NCBI RefSeq assembly: GCF_014654675.1
Contig: NZ_BNBC01000050.1
Coordinates: 812 to 44,895, forward strand
Length of the DNA: 44,084 nucleotides
From: Streptomyces spiralis
GTDB taxonomy: Bacteria; Actinomycetota; Actinomycetes; Streptomycetales; Streptomycetaceae
Direction: 5' to 3'
Shown: positions 42,766-44,084 of the stretch, piece after piece
Layout of the letters: every line of letters begins with the position of its first letter
Position numbering within the stretch: the first letter of the stretch is position 1
The notes under the pieces: generated by a model
Told to the model about the DNA's origin: nothing
The model's database searches: none
The model's input: only the letters and a program-made list of their open reading frames with translations
Translations under genes and position numbers: made by a program

Positions 42766-44084
42766 TCAGTTCAGCGCGGGCGGCCCCGCCTCGGCGGCCG
42801 TCCCCCAGGCGGACGGCTGCGCGCCGACCGTGAAGGCGAGCGACGTCAGATGCCGCAGGGCGTCCGTCGTCAGGTACGTACGACCGTATGGGGACCCGTC
42901 CACGCGGGCCGCCTGGACGTAGCGGTTGCCGTCCGACGTGCCCGGCGCCGTGATGGTGAGCGAACCGCGCGGGTAGTAGCGCCGGTCGAGGGTCAGGTCG
43001 ACCCGTTCGAAGACGGGGGTGGACAGGCCCCAGGTGTCGTAGCCGGGCTGCACCGGGAAGACGCCGATCGACGACAGCACGTTCCAGGCGGACATGGTGC
43101 CCAGGTCGTCGTTGCCGGTCATGCCGGTCGGGGTGTCCGTGAAAAGGGTCAGCGCCGCGTGCACCACGTCGGTGGTCTTCCAGGGCTGACCGGTCGACAG
43201 ATAGGTGTAGGGCGCGATGAGGTCGGGCTCGTTCTGCGGGTTGTACTTGTCCGCGTTGTAGTAGGCGTAGGGGCCGTTCACCCACACCTCGCGGGCGGTC
43301 TTCGCGGGGTCCGCGACGAGCCGGTCGTAGGCGAAGAAGGAGTCCAGCCGGTCGTTGGCCGCCTGCTTGCCGCCGATCAGGGAGATCATGCCCGGCAGGT
43401 CCTGCGGCACGAGCCACTGGTACTGCCAGGACGTACCCTCGTGGAAGCCCTCGCTCTGCGCCGGGTCCGCCGGTCCGGTGAAGGCGCCGGAGGTGTCGCG
43501 GGCGCGGAAGAAGCCGGTCGAGGCGTCGAAGATCTTCCGGTAGTTCTGGGCGCGGGCGGCGTAGCGGGCGGCGTCGGCGTCGTGGCCGAGGTCACGGGCC
43601 ATCTCGGCGAGCATGGCGTCCGACAGGGCGTACTCCAGGGTCGCGGACGCGCCGTGGTCGTAGTCGGAGTCGCCGGGCTTGGCGTGCGGGCGGCCCTTGA
43701 TGTACGGCGCGAAGCCGCCTGCGATGTACTCCTTGTTCGCCTCGCGGCCCACGGCCGGGGAGCCGGCGGGCGGCACCCCGTCGGCGTTCTTCTTCAGGGC
43801 GCGGTACGCCCGCTCCTCCCAGCCCTTGAGCAGGCCCTGCTGGTAGGCGTTGGTGAGGAACGGCGTGACGGGGTCGCCGGTCATGATGTTCGTCTCGACC
43901 GTGCCGTAGCCCCACTTGGGCAGCCAGCCGCTCTCCTCGTCGATCCTGATGACGGAGATCGCCATGTCCCGGGCCTCACGCGGCGCGAGCAGCGACAGCA
44001 GCTGGGACTGGGTGCGGTAGGTGTCCCACAGCGACCAGTTCTGGTAGTACGTGAAGCCCTTCGCCCGGTGGATCCGCTGGTCCC
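42766..44084 (-). CDS. GH92 alpha-1,2-mannosidase-like protein, C-terminal part
   Basis: Only the last 439 codons are in the window; the start lies beyond position 44084. The sequence reads in from QRIHRAKGFTYYQNWSLWDT, passes WLPKWGYG and FHEGTSWQYQWLVPQDLPG, and reaches GNDDLGTMSAWNVLSSIG, the GH92 signature with catalytic acidic residues. The C-terminal beta domain ends at LTSLAFTVG. GH92 enzymes are Ca2+-dependent exo-alpha-mannosidases, usually secreted, acting on mannosyl glycans. The internal ATG at 43965 is not the start, since strong homology continues upstream. Confidence 0.9.
   Translation of the reverse strand, partial: DQRIHRAKGFTYYQNWSLWDTYRTQSQLLSLLAPREARDMAISVIRIDEESGWLPKWGYGTVETNIMTGDPVTPFLTNAYQQGLLKGWEERAYRALKKNADGVPPAGSPAVGREANKEYIAGGFAPYIKGRPHAKPGDSDYDHGASATLEYALSDAMLAEMARDLGHDADAARYAARAQNYRKIFDASTGFFRARDTSGAFTGPADPAQSEGFHEGTSWQYQWLVPQDLPGMISLIGGKQAANDRLDSFFAYDRLVADPAKTAREVWVNGPYAYYNADKYNPQNEPDLIAPYTYLSTGQPWKTTDVVHAALTLFTDTPTGMTGNDDLGTMSAWNVLSSIGVFPVQPGYDTWGLSTPVFERVDLTLDRRYYPRGSLTITAPGTSDGNRYVQAARVDGSPYGRTYLTTDALRHLTSLAFTVGAQPSAWGTAAEAGPPALN

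Noticed and set aside
1..44084. tRNA, rRNA, transposase or prophage genes
   Set aside because: No cloverleaf-like, rRNA-like or recombinase/transposase sequences were recognised in the gaps or the open frames.

Overview
The window is high-GC actinobacterial chromosome, almost certainly from a Streptomyces. The evidence is third-codon-position GC bias, many GTG starts, GGAGG-type ribosome sites and several lineage-typical families: snapalysin with a divergent LysR gene, SpoIIE-type PP2C/ATPase proteins, a DUF574 methyltransferase, SPW and DUF3040 proteins, and a group 1h (actinobacterial) hydrogenase small subunit. I see no rRNA, tRNA, CRISPR array, insertion sequence or phage genes. The mix of secreted enzymes, transporters, stress proteins and redox genes resembles an accessory chromosome-arm region more than the core.

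Layout. 0.2-3.5 kb: two convergent exported hydrolases (a phosphoesterase and a secretory lipase) around a hairpin terminator. 3.7-9.6 kb: a minus-strand run with a GNAT acetyltransferase and two tandem SpoIIE phosphatase/ATPase sensors 10 bp apart. 9.9-13.1 kb: a secreted unknown, a long-form glyceraldehyde-3-phosphate dehydrogenase and a divergent PucR-type regulator. 13.3-14.9 kb: an orphan [NiFe]-hydrogenase small subunit and two tiny genes, with no large subunit. 14.9-20.7 kb: membrane and stress genes (ArsB/NhaD permease, CBS protein, two-TM unknown, EamA transporter, YihY/BrkB, DUF3040, hemerythrin). 20.9-26.9 kb: an accessory respiratory block with a QcrB-like cytochrome b facing an SPW protein and an hpnR-ctaD-ctaF operon. 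27.3-34.3 kb: an enolase-superfamily enzyme, DUF574 methyltransferase, MT0933-type small protein, polysaccharide deacetylase and pyruvate carboxylase. 34.6-39.3 kb: M20 amidohydrolase, amino-acid permease, a membrane protein and a DUF1330 protein. 39.3-44.1 kb: a LysR regulator broken by one in-frame TGA, divergent from snapalysin (snpA), then a K+ channel, a TerD protein and a GH92 mannosidase cut by the window end.

How the genes may work together. The 12-27 kb stretch collects redox and low-oxygen functions: a hydrogenase electron-transfer subunit, hemerythrin, extra cytochrome b and oxidase subunits, and a hopanoid C-3 methylase co-directional with the oxidase gene. None of its respiratory complexes is complete here, so the products must either work with partners encoded elsewhere or be remnants. 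Short direct repeats sit in several intergenic junctions. The items most worth pursuing are the orphan hydrogenase small-subunit operon, the hpnR-ctaD-ctaF operon and the nonsense-interrupted snpA activator.
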